Positions 7,201-14,442 of a stretch of DNA of 64,000 nucleotides are shown piece by piece; position 1 is the stretch's first letter; the number at the start of each line of letters is the position of its first letter. The translations under genes and the position numbers were made by a program. The notes below the pieces were generated by a model, which saw nothing but the letters and a program-made list of their open reading frames with translations, was not told where the DNA came from and made no database searches. Source of the DNA: a virus; the IMG/VR virus record IMGVR_UViG_3300020603_000005, positions 36,466 to 100,465 of that record. One strand, 5' to 3'.

Positions 7201-9906
7201 ATGCCCAGCGCCCTAAATCCAGCAGGCATGGGTGCTGGTGTTGCGGTTCCAGGTGCCATGCCTCCCGGCATGCCTGGCGCAGAGGCGCTGACTGGCGCTC
7301 CGCCAGCACCAGGGGCCCCCGCTGGTATGCCTGGAGCTCCCGCTTCGGCGCCAACAGACCCTCTTGGTCTCGACACAGACACCCTCGGCAAGGCCAAGCC
7401 ACCAGCTGCGGTTTGCGTCGTGTGTGGCAACCAGGATGTTGATGTTGCTGGCGGCAAGAGCCAGTGCAAAGGCCCGGGTTGCGGCAGTGGATTCACCATC
7501 AAGGTTATTCCAGATGCATCTCTTCTTGACAATATCACTGACGGAGATATTGACAAAGAGGATGTTGGCGGCGACAACCCTGCAGAGCCAGATAAGGGTC
7601 TTGGCGGGATTGGCGCCGAACTGCCACCCGGCATGCCACCCCTAGGGGCACCAGGGCTTCCTCCTGTTGCTGCATCCACCCGCATCACTCCAGAAACACT
7701 CAGGAAGATCGCCAGCAAGGGTGCTCTAGGATCTGTGAGCCCAATCACTGGCGAGAGAAATACCGTCAAACTTGACAACGAAACATGGATGTGCTTGGAC
7801 TCTGGTCAGATGTACAAGGTTCGTCTTGCCGCGTCGACCACCTCTCCTAAGGATGTGTATGCTCAGTGGGAATGGGTGCCAGAGTTTAAGAAGGCATCAT
7901 GCAGCAGCTGCGCCCGTAAGCGTGCATCTATTAATTCTGCCCTGAATGAAGTTGGCGTTGATCGTGCAACATTCGACGGCATGTCTGTTGTCAAGAAGGC
8001 CGAAGTTTTGAACGAAGCCCTCAGCAAGGGTGCCGTAAAGCAGGTCAAGATAGCTTCTGAAGATGAGACTGCAATTGGCTCATTCAAGAAGGCATTCACC
8101 ATGCATGGTGAATTCCCAATGAATGAGTGCGTGGAAAAACTCGCCAGGAGGTATGGCGCTGATTCCGTGGCGCTCAGCGGTCCTTGCCGTGGAAACAGCC
8201 TTCCAGATTGCGTGTGCAGCAAACTTGCCGGTGCGAATGTGTACAGCACAATCGTGGCTGACAAGGTTGCCTCATCTTGGGCGCAGCCGGATCCTATGTG
8301 CGAGTGCGTAGAGGACCTTGTCCGCGAAGGCATGGGTCTCAAGCAGGCTTCCAATGCTTGTGAGATGATCAAAGCTGCCTATGCAGAGGACGAGGAGTAT
8401 CTCGCCGATGATCTCGCAGATGGCGACGGAGAGACTGACTTGTCACAGCAGGATGAAACGGAAGAATCCGATCCATTCGATGGCGAGGATGATTCTGAAT
8501 CTGGTGACAAAAAGACCATTTCCGTCACTCTCGATGTGACCCCAGAAGTTCTTGAGCAGATTGACGAGCAGATACAGAAGGCTCTAACTAAGGCTTGGAG
8601 TGAAGATGAGAGTGATATGGACACAGAGGTCGACATGGGGGCTGAGATGTCTGATGATGTTGGCACGGATGTGCCTGAAGATTCCGTTGAGGTCGACGAC
8701 ATCGACGATGTCGAAGACGTGGATGAAGAAGAGTCAGTCGAGGTGTCACCTACTGTTGAAGACGAAGACTCTTCTGACGAAGACTCTTCTGACGAAGACT
8801 CTTCTGACGATAATCCGAATGGAGAAACAGAAGAGAAAGATGCAGTCATGGAAAAGACAGCTCCAAATTATGCCAAATCCAAGTCAAACGAGACCTTCGA
8901 CATTGAGAAGGAGGCCATGGCCCTCCGTCGTGGCAGAGTTGTTGGCGTAGGCAAGTTGGAACTTGACATATCACGTCTTGCATCTGCCCTGACCAAGGAG
9001 GCAGGAGAGAAGGCTGTCGAGATAGGTCATGCACAGAAGCAGCCAGAACTTGGTACCGTCATGACGGGCAAGGCTGGTCTGAAATCGCCAAAGGTCGTTG
9101 AGAACGGCGGCAAGCCGCTCAGCAGAGAGCACGGCGAAGGCTTCGATGCAGACATGCCCAAGGTTCCCGTTGATGGTCCTAGCTTCAGTGGCGACAAGAT
9201 CAAGGGAGAGAAGGGCAATATGGCCACTGGCGGTGTCCAAGGAGCAGGTAAATCTGCCTCTGGCAAGCTTCATAACCAGAAGGCTGCATTCTCCGATTCA
9301 TTGGCCAAGCTTGCCTCTGAGCTTGGTCTCAAGACCGAGTTGGTGCAGAACCAGGAAGATCTTGGCGACGTGGGCACCTCTGAAGGTCTTGAAGGCATGG
9401 GAGAACTTGAAGTTCCAGAGGGTAACGAGTCTGCAGGTCTGAGCCTGCCTTCCATACCGGTTGGCGGTCAGGACGGTGCAGAGAAGCAGAATCTAATGAC
9501 AGGCGGCCAGGTTGGATCGGGTAAGTCCGGTCCAGTTGGCGGCTATGCAAAGAAGAAGGCTGGTGAAGATTCCAGCGAGTTGGCTCTCAAGGTTGCTGGC
9601 AAGATGGTTGCTGCAGGGATGATCTCTGCAGACAGTCTGCCTGCAAAAGCCAAAGAGTTGATGGGCTACAAGGTGGCTCAGCTCGTGGACCTTGAGAAGG
9701 CAATGTTCGCAGAGGGTGTCGTCGCCAAGGGCCTGAAGACGGCCTCGGCAGGGTCAGAAACGGCTTTTGTGATCCCCGAGCAGAAGAGTGAGCGTAATGC
9801 GTATGGAGATCTCAAGTCCAAGATCTCGTCCATGTTCCGACTGCAGCAGCAGGTGGAGTTGGCAGATCAGACTGAGACCAACGTACTGCGTCGGGTCTTC
9901 AAGTGA
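4261..9906 (+). CDS. Prohead protease fused to a very long scaffold-like extension (1881 aa)
   Basis: Residues about 55-155 resemble a S78-type prohead maturation protease: GVPVFVNHQNDD with H98, a D..GGIYTIN strand, then NGTSMGCQVQ with S149 as candidate nucleophile. A cysteine/histidine-rich insertion follows (residues about 157-215: CCSICHH, C..H, HVCKYH, CPVCGC). The remaining roughly 1,600 residues are much longer than any usual protease: Met/Pro/Gly-rich linkers (about 370-410 and 980-1040), another zinc-ribbon-like CVVCG..C...C (about 1055-1080), a CSSCARKRAS segment, a strongly acidic block (about 1380-1525) and Gly/Lys-rich C-terminal regions. The position upstream of decoration and capsid genes fits a protease-scaffold fusion, as known in shorter form in many phages. 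Many K-x-A-S motifs could be cleavage sites. The scaffold role is inferred. Confidence 0.75.
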   Translation: MIPSKFSISGSRQVTALNVPEDWDEFNTEALQKQAAKVGTDLNGFDITAAVKEHPDHLFVKVFAIKKNEVNDNGDWFSETELKRAAKTFIGVPVFVNHQNDDIEKARGKVVHAWYDDSTGGIYTINMVDRVAFPRLARGIEQGYVNGTSMGCQVQYSCCSICHHRAATAKEFCSHIKERKKKRFNGDHVCKYHESPNAGDEPCPVCGCKKGEKKIHTHKDQQIFEHNFGVKFIEDSFVVNPACHDCLVQEILNPEGVRKKIASLVERVRAVNEGFSKVAEESFCKDGVCGMKKVAGRQEIGELNEAMNLLERVARSMMAQKQAVSMEYVSDLVKVMSNVQKTTDELIEMGYAQLPSPSSEQMARGTSAPASPVDGGKISQTTPSAMAPATAAPMSMPQQPSPRPPSLGTPSFQDVGDDIGRVTKPTFIPRSAFGEEIWKKNNIRGKGLAIRVEDGEYFPSEDFLAQNQIIAKVASANCSVVISADSDGESFITEVVDGRVVRASSADAFPHNLRSAIAEDPEGAALIILASLEKQENINSSKEPELDINNRTVKTASNRTDNSPSTIIEGQFVEGNGMGARTGAEYTEIIESDSRLGASKPAFKDVSSASPQVRSGSSEGTTEMQLASGSNGFMARWNSFPETITEGQWGDATREILAKIPADWTDHVQSAQLDILRKDHKWVDPTAITEAQLGSMAKKASTVDLVKIATRSIADGIAIYGLDPVDISKVAQYISAKPSRHAKAAFMVSINAAPWTVSQRREVAERNSEMTKGASAGLMAEPIDLVLASIADNAKNVTAEDAIQAFIHCANNDLAVEQATKMATDASETLAKDASFEDAIRQAFRPEDGLYKVCCTVGEDISADPSDKINFIAEVTKFAQGMISSRFPGVDVVPMSIDFDDANGIVEAVVKEAKMLTSAEEEAYHKFASDVESTMKKAPKTKVAVASSETYDSREDRISRRAKLLEEIERLEKKAQVGGAMPSALNPAGMGAGVAVPGAMPPGMPGAEALTGAPPAPGAPAGMPGAPASAPTDPLGLDTDTLGKAKPPAAVCVVCGNQDVDVAGGKSQCKGPGCGSGFTIKVIPDASLLDNITDGDIDKEDVGGDNPAEPDKGLGGIGAELPPGMPPLGAPGLPPVAASTRITPETLRKIASKGALGSVSPITGERNTVKLDNETWMCLDSGQMYKVRLAASTTSPKDVYAQWEWVPEFKKASCSSCARKRASINSALNEVGVDRATFDGMSVVKKAEVLNEALSKGAVKQVKIASEDETAIGSFKKAFTMHGEFPMNECVEKLARRYGADSVALSGPCRGNSLPDCVCSKLAGANVYSTIVADKVASSWAQPDPMCECVEDLVREGMGLKQASNACEMIKAAYAEDEEYLADDLADGDGETDLSQQDETEESDPFDGEDDSESGDKKTISVTLDVTPEVLEQIDEQIQKALTKAWSEDESDMDTEVDMGAEMSDDVGTDVPEDSVEVDDIDDVEDVDEEESVEVSPTVEDEDSSDEDSSDEDSSDDNPNGETEEKDAVMEKTAPNYAKSKSNETFDIEKEAMALRRGRVVGVGKLELDISRLASALTKEAGEKAVEIGHAQKQPELGTVMTGKAGLKSPKVVENGGKPLSREHGEGFDADMPKVPVDGPSFSGDKIKGEKGNMATGGVQGAGKSASGKLHNQKAAFSDSLAKLASELGLKTELVQNQEDLGDVGTSEGLEGMGELEVPEGNESAGLSLPSIPVGGQDGAEKQNLMTGGQVGSGKSGPVGGYAKKKAGEDSSELALKVAGKMVAAGMISADSLPAKAKELMGYKVAQLVDLEKAMFAEGVVAKGLKTASAGSETAFVIPEQKSERNAYGDLKSKISSMFRLQQQVELADQTETNVLRRVFK
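8761..8810 (+). repeat. 15-bp tandem repeat encoding DEDSS units
   Basis: Three exact copies of GACGAAGACTCTTCT (8761-8775, 8776-8790, 8791-8805) followed by a partial fourth unit. They lie inside the acidic block of the protease-scaffold gene and encode (DEDSS)3-D. The identical third-base usage suggests recent slippage expansion. Confidence 0.9.
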
Positions 9907-9915
9907 AGACCGACG
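9889..9915 (+). promoter_or_regulatory. Strong hairpin over the stop codon of the protease-scaffold gene
   Basis: Bases 9889-9900 pair with 9905-9915 (CGTCGG-G-TCTTC against GAAGACCGACG) through an 11-bp stem with one bulged G and the loop AAGT. The TGA stop at 9904-9906 lies in the hairpin. There is no immediate T-run (a TTTTT occurs about 14 bases later), so it may be a weak terminator or, more likely, a processing or mRNA-stability element ahead of the decoration and capsid genes. Confidence 0.5.
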
Positions 9916-9958
9916 GCTTGAGAGGATTTTTCACCAAAGAAGGGTAAAGGAACCCAAC

Positions 9959-10540
9959 ATGGCACTGATTCCAGTTCATCACACAATCGCAACACAGTTT
10001 GCCGTCGCTAGTGGCAGCGGCAACATCACAGAGGGCATGGGCGTAGCTCTGGCCGTAGACACCGCAAGTGATCTGCGTCCCTATGTCAAACTGCCAGACA
10101 CTTCCGGTGGTTTCACCATTGGTTTGGCCGGTGACAGCAAGCTCGCCAGCACCAGCGGCAACGCATACTCTGCGTCTGTCGTTGTCAACGGTTCTGGTAG
10201 CACCCGCACCACCAGCAATCGCGTAAGCGATATGTTCGACGAGACCCTTGCTTCTGGCAAGATCACCGTCTACACGGGCGCGGGCGAGTTCTTGACTGAC
10301 CAGTATGTCTCCACTGAGTTCGACGCCGCAAGCGACAACGCCGCAGGCGTTGCTGTCTATGTCGGGCAGGCTACTAACTCTGGCAAAATCACGACCACCG
10401 CCACCAACAACGGCAACAAGGTCGGTTTTCTGATTGCTGCACAGAATATGTATCCAAGCGGTATTCCTGGTACCGATCTTGATGGTCATGCATCGCTGGG
10501 CAACTTCATTCGAATTGCCTTGAACGTCCAATCTGCCTAA
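9959..10540 (+). CDS. Probable capsid decoration (cement) protein
   Basis: A 193-aa protein starting at ATG 9959, preceded by AAAGGA at proper spacing. A longer frame begins at 9788 but would overlap the protease-scaffold gene by over 100 bases and lacks an SD. The sequence is Gly/Ala/Ser/Thr-rich and beta-stranded (MALIPVHHTIATQFAV, IGLAGDSKLAS, VYTGAGEFLTDQY, IRIALNVQSA), typical of small capsid-stabilising proteins encoded just before the major capsid gene. C-ending codons are more frequent than in neighbouring genes, consistent with high expression. The family is not identified with certainty; a scaffold or minor capsid role is the alternative. Confidence 0.65.
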   Translation: MALIPVHHTIATQFAVASGSGNITEGMGVALAVDTASDLRPYVKLPDTSGGFTIGLAGDSKLASTSGNAYSASVVVNGSGSTRTTSNRVSDMFDETLASGKITVYTGAGEFLTDQYVSTEFDAASDNAAGVAVYVGQATNSGKITTTATNNGNKVGFLIAAQNMYPSGIPGTDLDGHASLGNFIRIALNVQSA

Positions 10541-10548
10541 TGAATCTT

Positions 10549-10587
10549 CCGACTTACCACCCTGATGCGTGAATCAGGGGGTGTCGG
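10549..10587 (+). promoter_or_regulatory. Hairpin in the capsid-gene leader
   Basis: CCGAC (10549-10553) pairs with GTCGG (10583-10587) and CCTGAT (10561-10566) with ATCAGG (10573-10578), with further A/C-rich pairing between the two helices, around the loop GCGTGA. It ends beside the capsid SD (GGAGAAAGG, about 10586-10594). There is no T-run. It probably affects message stability or access to the capsid ribosome site rather than termination. Confidence 0.5.
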
Positions 10588-10604
10588 AGAAAGGAAAAAA
10601 CACA

Positions 10605-11474
10605 ATGAGCATCAACAAAGATGGTTTGACTTACGATGAGAAAGAGGCCGTGATCGCACAGGCCTTGTCGACTGAGGAGGGGCGCGTTGCCCTTGCCCAG
10701 GCGATGGTGGAGCCGATTCGGCGTTCCCTGGAGTACCAGGCCGTCGGTCGCAAGCTCCTGATGGTGGACGAGCTCCCACAGGGCGCTCTTCCCCGCTACG
10801 AGCGCGATGTTGCCTCCGTGGCAGTAGTCGTTGCCCGTCAGGGTGCAGTGCCTGATCAGATCACCGAGGGTGAGGAAGTTCTTGTCCCCACATTCGAGAT
10901 CGCAGCACACCCCACCATCCGTTTGTCCGAGATCAAAGCACGTCGCTTCTACATCGTTGACCGTGCCCAGATCAAGGCAAAAGAGGCAATCCAGAAGGAA
11001 GAGGATCGCAATATCTTCAACGCTCTGATTGCTGCTACTACATCATCTAACGAGATCACCAACAGCGGCACTTTGGAGACTGCGTCTCTGAACTCTGCCT
11101 ACAAGAACATTGAGACCCACGATCTGGTGGCCTCAAAGGTGGTCATGCACCCTGAGTCCTATTCGGCAGTTCGCAGCTTCGGTAAAGACTTCTATGATGA
11201 GGCCACCACACGTGAGATCCTCACCACTGGTCTTTACGGTCACCTGTGGACGGCTGATATCCATGTGTCCAGCCAACTCGATGACAGCAAGGTCATCGTT
11301 ACTGCAAGTCCCGACACCGTGGGCGCCTTCCCCATCCGCCAGGACATCACTGTCCTTCCCGCTGATGATCCGAAGAAGTTGCGTCTTGGTTGGGTGATCT
11401 ACGAGGAAGTCGGCATCGTGGTCATGAACGACTACGCTGTGTCCGTCATCACCGTGGAGGCTACAACCACCTGA
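10605..11474 (+). CDS. Major capsid protein (HK97-fold candidate)
   Basis: A 289-aa protein. ATG 10605 is chosen because GGAGAAAGG sits 11-19 bases upstream; a GTG at 10569 lies inside the leader hairpin. Features expected of an HK97-type capsid protein are an N-terminal helical arm (residues about 1-50), an E-loop-like segment (ARRFYIVDRAQIKAKEAIQ), a peptide around residues 170-200 resembling the P-domain (KVVMHPESYSAVRSFG), and a C-terminal A-domain stretch GWVIYEEVGIVVMNDYAV. It has no long cleavable delta domain, consistent with a separate scaffold upstream. It is followed by a strong terminator, and codon use is biased to C-ending codons, as expected for the most abundant virion protein. 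Confidence 0.8.
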   Translation: MSINKDGLTYDEKEAVIAQALSTEEGRVALAQAMVEPIRRSLEYQAVGRKLLMVDELPQGALPRYERDVASVAVVVARQGAVPDQITEGEEVLVPTFEIAAHPTIRLSEIKARRFYIVDRAQIKAKEAIQKEEDRNIFNALIAATTSSNEITNSGTLETASLNSAYKNIETHDLVASKVVMHPESYSAVRSFGKDFYDEATTREILTTGLYGHLWTADIHVSSQLDDSKVIVTASPDTVGAFPIRQDITVLPADDPKKLRLGWVIYEEVGIVVMNDYAVSVITVEATTT

Positions 11475-11500
11475 TAGGTTCGGGTGAATTTTGAAGCACG

Positions 11501-11535
11501 ACTGCCCACCCCGAAAGGGGTGGGCAGTTCTTTTT
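11501..11535 (+). terminator. Rho-independent terminator after the capsid gene
   Basis: A perfect 12-bp stem, ACTGCCCACCCC (11501-11512) with GGGGTGGGCAGT (11517-11528), is capped by a GAAA tetraloop and followed by TCTTTTTAT. It closes the head operon. Read from the minus strand the stem is not followed by a T-run, so it serves mainly the + strand. Confidence 0.95.
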
Positions 11536-11549
11536 ATATCATCTGATAA

Positions 11550-12509
11550 TCAGACGCTGTCTATGTTAACGGTTATTGTTTGGATGGCGGAATTGTCGCT
11601 AATGTTTTTCACAGTAAATATATGTGTGGTTGGAACTTCTTGTCCCCAATTCTCGTTAAATTTAGGTGAACCTTCAAAAAATTCTGACCAAGGGCTGACT
11701 GTAAGTAGTATATCCGTTCCAAATTCCTTATCTGGCAAAATTGTCACTGTCGACCCGCTCGGGCTCGAAATGTCTGGAACTATATCCGTCCACGTTGTTC
11801 CTCCATTGGTACTGACCTCAAAATATATTTGGTTCGTGGCGGTATCGCTTGTATTTTGCAGCCAAATTTGTATCCCGTCAGGGCATGGAACTAGTGGATC
11901 AAATGTTGTTGTCAAAACTGTTCTTGTGTATGATGATGAGTTCTGCAGAACAATACTATTTGCCAGTTGAGGATTTATTGTGCTCTGGGCGCATGATGTG
12001 AAACGAGAATAGATTGCTATACCCCAATAATTGCCGAACCTACCCAAGGTGACCCTTTTAGACCCAATCATTGCTTCTTTAGTCTCTTCTGGGATGCCCT
12101 TGTTCACCGTCAGGATTCTGCCTAATATGTCGATGCTTATCCTGCCACCTCCGATCCACACATAATTATTAGTTGTATCGTTCTCCCTAGAGTATGATAT
12201 ATTGTATGAACAAAGTGCTTTGTAATTTGTATCTGACACTATTTCAAACTTGAGACCACGCCAGTGTGTCTCTTCTAAATTGTTTGTAGACATGTTTGGA
12301 GTGAACACCCACAGTGCTCTGTCTGATCCAAAAGTAGCCGTGCCTATTTGAAACCCACCTAAAGATATGTAAGAATTTCCATCTGGTGTATATATTGTTG
12401 AGACTGGTTCTAGCCTGCAGGTGCCTGTGGTTCCAATATCAATAAGTAACTTCCCAGCACCCCCAATGTTTTTTTCTTCAGAAGTGTATCCAGTATTTGT
12501 GATTTCCAT
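11550..12509 (-). CDS. Minus-strand beta-rich protein, paralogue with C-terminal extension
   Basis: A 319-aa product. The ATG at complement 12509-12507 is chosen because its first residues (MEITNTGYTS) align with the start of the neighbouring paralogue. A longer frame from 12587 adds residues with no counterpart. Residues about 1-165 match that paralogue: CRLEP, TPDGNSYISLGGFQIGT, RALWVF, GLKFEI, CSYNISYS, IGGGRISID and KEAMIGS. Residues about 170-319 form a separate beta-sandwich-like part with VSTNGGTTWTDI, a BNR-like SxDGGxTW pattern. The gene is AT-richer than its neighbours, on the opposite strand and between head and neck genes, so a late-acquired (moron-like) adhesin or surface protein is inferred. 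The function is unknown. Confidence 0.65.
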   Translation of the reverse strand: MEITNTGYTSEEKNIGGAGKLLIDIGTTGTCRLEPVSTIYTPDGNSYISLGGFQIGTATFGSDRALWVFTPNMSTNNLEETHWRGLKFEIVSDTNYKALCSYNISYSRENDTTNNYVWIGGGRISIDILGRILTVNKGIPEETKEAMIGSKRVTLGRFGNYWGIAIYSRFTSCAQSTINPQLANSIVLQNSSSYTRTVLTTTFDPLVPCPDGIQIWLQNTSDTATNQIYFEVSTNGGTTWTDIVPDISSPSGSTVTILPDKEFGTDILLTVSPWSEFFEGSPKFNENWGQEVPTTHIFTVKNISDNSAIQTITVNIDSV

Positions 12510-12525
12510 TGTTAATTTTTTCCAC

Positions 12526-12597
12526 TCACCATTCGCCTTCGGACAGGATAGAGTGAGAATAGAGAGATACTGCCCACATATCGTCAAATCTACCTAG
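12526..12597 (-). pseudogene. Out-of-frame C-terminal remnant of the upstream minus-strand gene
   Basis: In the +1 frame the minus strand reads LGRFDDMWAVSLYS, then about nine more residues to a TGA at complement 12528-12526. This matches the equivalent stretch of the paralogue (LGRFGNYWGIAIYS). It is coding-like sequence cut off from its gene by one inserted base near 12598. It ends 17 bases before the start of the second gene. Confidence 0.5.
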
Positions 12598-13075
12598 CGT
12601 TATTAGTCATAGAACCTATGACCGCCTCTTTGAATTCTCGTGGTCGTCCTTGACTTCCTTCTTGATCTGCGAACAAAACTCTTCCTGAAGCATCGACAGA
12701 TATGTTGCCCCCTCCTATTCTGATCATATTATTAGACGTGGGCGTTTCTGAACTGTAAGATATCGTATAGGAGCAAAAAGATTTATTATTAGCGTTTGTT
12801 GCAACTTCAAATTTTAGTCCATTCCACACTGTTTCATAGACATTATCTAAAGACATCTCTTCTGGACGATACACCCACATTGCCCTCCCTTGTCCGTAGG
12901 TTGATGTCCCTATTCTGAACCCCCCTAGTGATATGTAAGAATATCCGTCAGGCGTGGTATCTGTGCACAATGGTTCTAGTCTGCATGTGTTCGATAACCC
13001 AACGCTCAATCTGAGCTTTCCAAGTCCGCCAAGGCCTCTGATTTGATAACTATACCCTGTTTGGCTAAGAATCAT
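12590..13075 (-). CDS. Minus-strand paralogue, probably frameshifted near its C-terminus
   Basis: The 161-aa frame starts at ATG (complement 13075-13073) with CGGAGAG about 8 bases upstream on the minus strand, a good SD. It aligns along its length with residues 1-165 of the next minus-strand gene (TGYSYQIRGLGGLGKLRL, CRLEP, TPDGYSYISLGGFRIGT, IGGGNISVDASGR). The alignment is lost at SMTNNAR-stop, but a +1 shift restores it (LGRFDDMWAVSLYS versus LGRFGNYWGIAIYS). The truncation therefore looks like a single-base frameshift in the tail of the gene; sequencing error is possible. The function is unknown; a beta-rich surface protein is likely. Confidence 0.6.
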   Translation of the reverse strand: MILSQTGYSYQIRGLGGLGKLRLSVGLSNTCRLEPLCTDTTPDGYSYISLGGFRIGTSTYGQGRAMWVYRPEEMSLDNVYETVWNGLKFEVATNANNKSFCSYTISYSSETPTSNNMIRIGGGNISVDASGRVLFADQEGSQGRPREFKEAVIGSMTNNAR

Positions 13076-13098
13076 GTGTTTCTCTCCGATAACATACT

Positions 13099-14442
13099 AT
13101 GATCGTAAGAAACGCCCTTGGTATACCCGTATATGTTCCCGAATGGGATGACCGCATCCCCGCTGGTGATGATGGTGATAAATTTGAGATACCGTCAGAT
13201 CGGGTGAGATCCGCGCCATCTCTTCGTTCGGCGGTTGCAAAGGGCTATGTTGTTGTGGTAGATCACGATCAGACCGACGGCATAGAGGTCGCGCTAGCAA
13301 AAATGTCATCGAAAGCGAAGAAGCCATCTGGTGATGCCATGTTTGATGATGTCGTTGTCAGGGGTCAATTTTTAGACTACTCAGGATATGGCAAGGTGAA
13401 CAGAGGTTTGGTTAGGGTACTTACGGCAAAAAACATTTCAGTAAGCGTTGACCCAGTAGACCTTGGTAAGCCTCAGCTTTTGTACGAAGACGCACGATGC
13501 GGATTACCAATAAGGCCAAGATGTCAAGGCATGCTTGACATACATAGTGTGGTTCCTACATTTGGTTCGCCAGGCCAATCTGGCATTAGAGTCCTCTATA
13601 CGACTGTTGAATCAGAGACCCTTAATGATGCTGTTGTGACCTCTGCCAAGAAGTATGAAAAGGTTTGGTGCGTAAGCAAATTCTGCTGTGACACTTTCAG
13701 AAAGTACGGAATTGATGCCAAAGTCTTGAGCCCACACATTAACGACGGTGTTTTTTGCACCAAAGGCGCAGAATATCAATTCTCACATCCTCTACCAAGT
13801 TTCAAGTTCTTTACGATATTCGGGATGAGCCCTAGAAAGGTTGGAACCAATGTAATCGAGTCATTTCTTAATGAATTTGACCCATCAGATGATGTCTGTC
13901 TCATCGTGGCGCATAGAGATAAGCGCGGAGAAGATGCTCAAAAACGATTCGCAAACACGGTTTCTGATTTGGTGTCAAAGTGTGGCAAGAAGCATCCGCC
14001 CCTTGTGGTCAGGATATCCAAAAATATTACTGAAGCAGATCTTGCTAAATTGTACAGATCTGTGGATGCATGCGTGCTAGCTGCTCGAGGAGAGGGATTT
14101 TGTCTTCCTTATGCAGAAGCCGCCATGTGCGGCATACCTTCAGTTGCCCCAAGGTTTGGCGGTCAACTCGATTTTCTCGATGATTCTTCAGCCTTTTTGG
14201 TTGATGTTAATAAGAACACCATTAAGCCTGGCATAACTGGCACAATTTTATGGGATGGGACGGTTATGGCGGATACAGTTGGTGTAGAATTTATCCAAAG
14301 ATTTGGAGAATCTATGAGAGCATGTTGGTCTGCATCTGACAAAAAGAGAAATTTGATGGCTTTAAGGGCAGCATCAAAATTAACTGATATCTGCTCTGCA
14401 GACGCCGTTATTTCGCAATTCAAAGGCCTAGTGACAAGATGA
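13099..14442 (+). CDS. GT4-type glycosyltransferase with N-terminal phage module
   Basis: A 447-aa protein. Residues about 1-75 (ending PSLRSAVAKGYVVVVDHD) resemble the start of the protein at 22261 and are not part of the enzyme. Residues about 90-440 are a GT-B glycosyltransferase: G-Y-G-K-V-N at the donor/acceptor cleft, VWCVSKFC, and in the C-terminal half ARGEGFCLPYAEAAMCG, which carries the E-x7-E pair (E332, E340) of retaining GT4 enzymes that bind the sugar-nucleotide. It should transfer a sugar to an acceptor in the cytoplasm. The acceptor is unknown; virion proteins are suggested by position. ATG 13099 is 23 bp from the divergent minus-strand gene. The stop overlaps the next gene (ATGA). 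Confidence 0.8.
   Translation: MIVRNALGIPVYVPEWDDRIPAGDDGDKFEIPSDRVRSAPSLRSAVAKGYVVVVDHDQTDGIEVALAKMSSKAKKPSGDAMFDDVVVRGQFLDYSGYGKVNRGLVRVLTAKNISVSVDPVDLGKPQLLYEDARCGLPIRPRCQGMLDIHSVVPTFGSPGQSGIRVLYTTVESETLNDAVVTSAKKYEKVWCVSKFCCDTFRKYGIDAKVLSPHINDGVFCTKGAEYQFSHPLPSFKFFTIFGMSPRKVGTNVIESFLNEFDPSDDVCLIVAHRDKRGEDAQKRFANTVSDLVSKCGKKHPPLVVRISKNITEADLAKLYRSVDACVLAARGEGFCLPYAEAAMCGIPSVAPRFGGQLDFLDDSSAFLVDVNKNTIKPGITGTILWDGTVMADTVGVEFIQRFGESMRACWSASDKKRNLMALRAASKLTDICSADAVISQFKGLVTR

Noticed and set aside
7185-7778. Long antisense frame (197 codons) opposite the scaffold linker
   Set aside because: Low-complexity Gly/Pro/Ala composition mirrors the linker on the + strand; no SD, no neighbours on that strand.
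8379-8849. Antisense poly-Ser frame opposite the acidic block
   Set aside because: The complement of GAC/GAA codons reads as Ser; it is a composition artefact.
9788-9958. Longer N-terminus for the decoration protein
   Set aside because: It would reread the end of the scaffold gene in another frame; ATG 9959 has a proper SD.
11501-11535. Bidirectional terminator for the minus-strand genes
   Set aside because: On the minus strand the stem is followed by CGTGCTTC rather than a T-run.
12590-12600. Programmed frameshift in the minus-strand gene
   Set aside because: The shift needed is +1 and there is no slippery heptamer; mutation or sequencing error is simpler.
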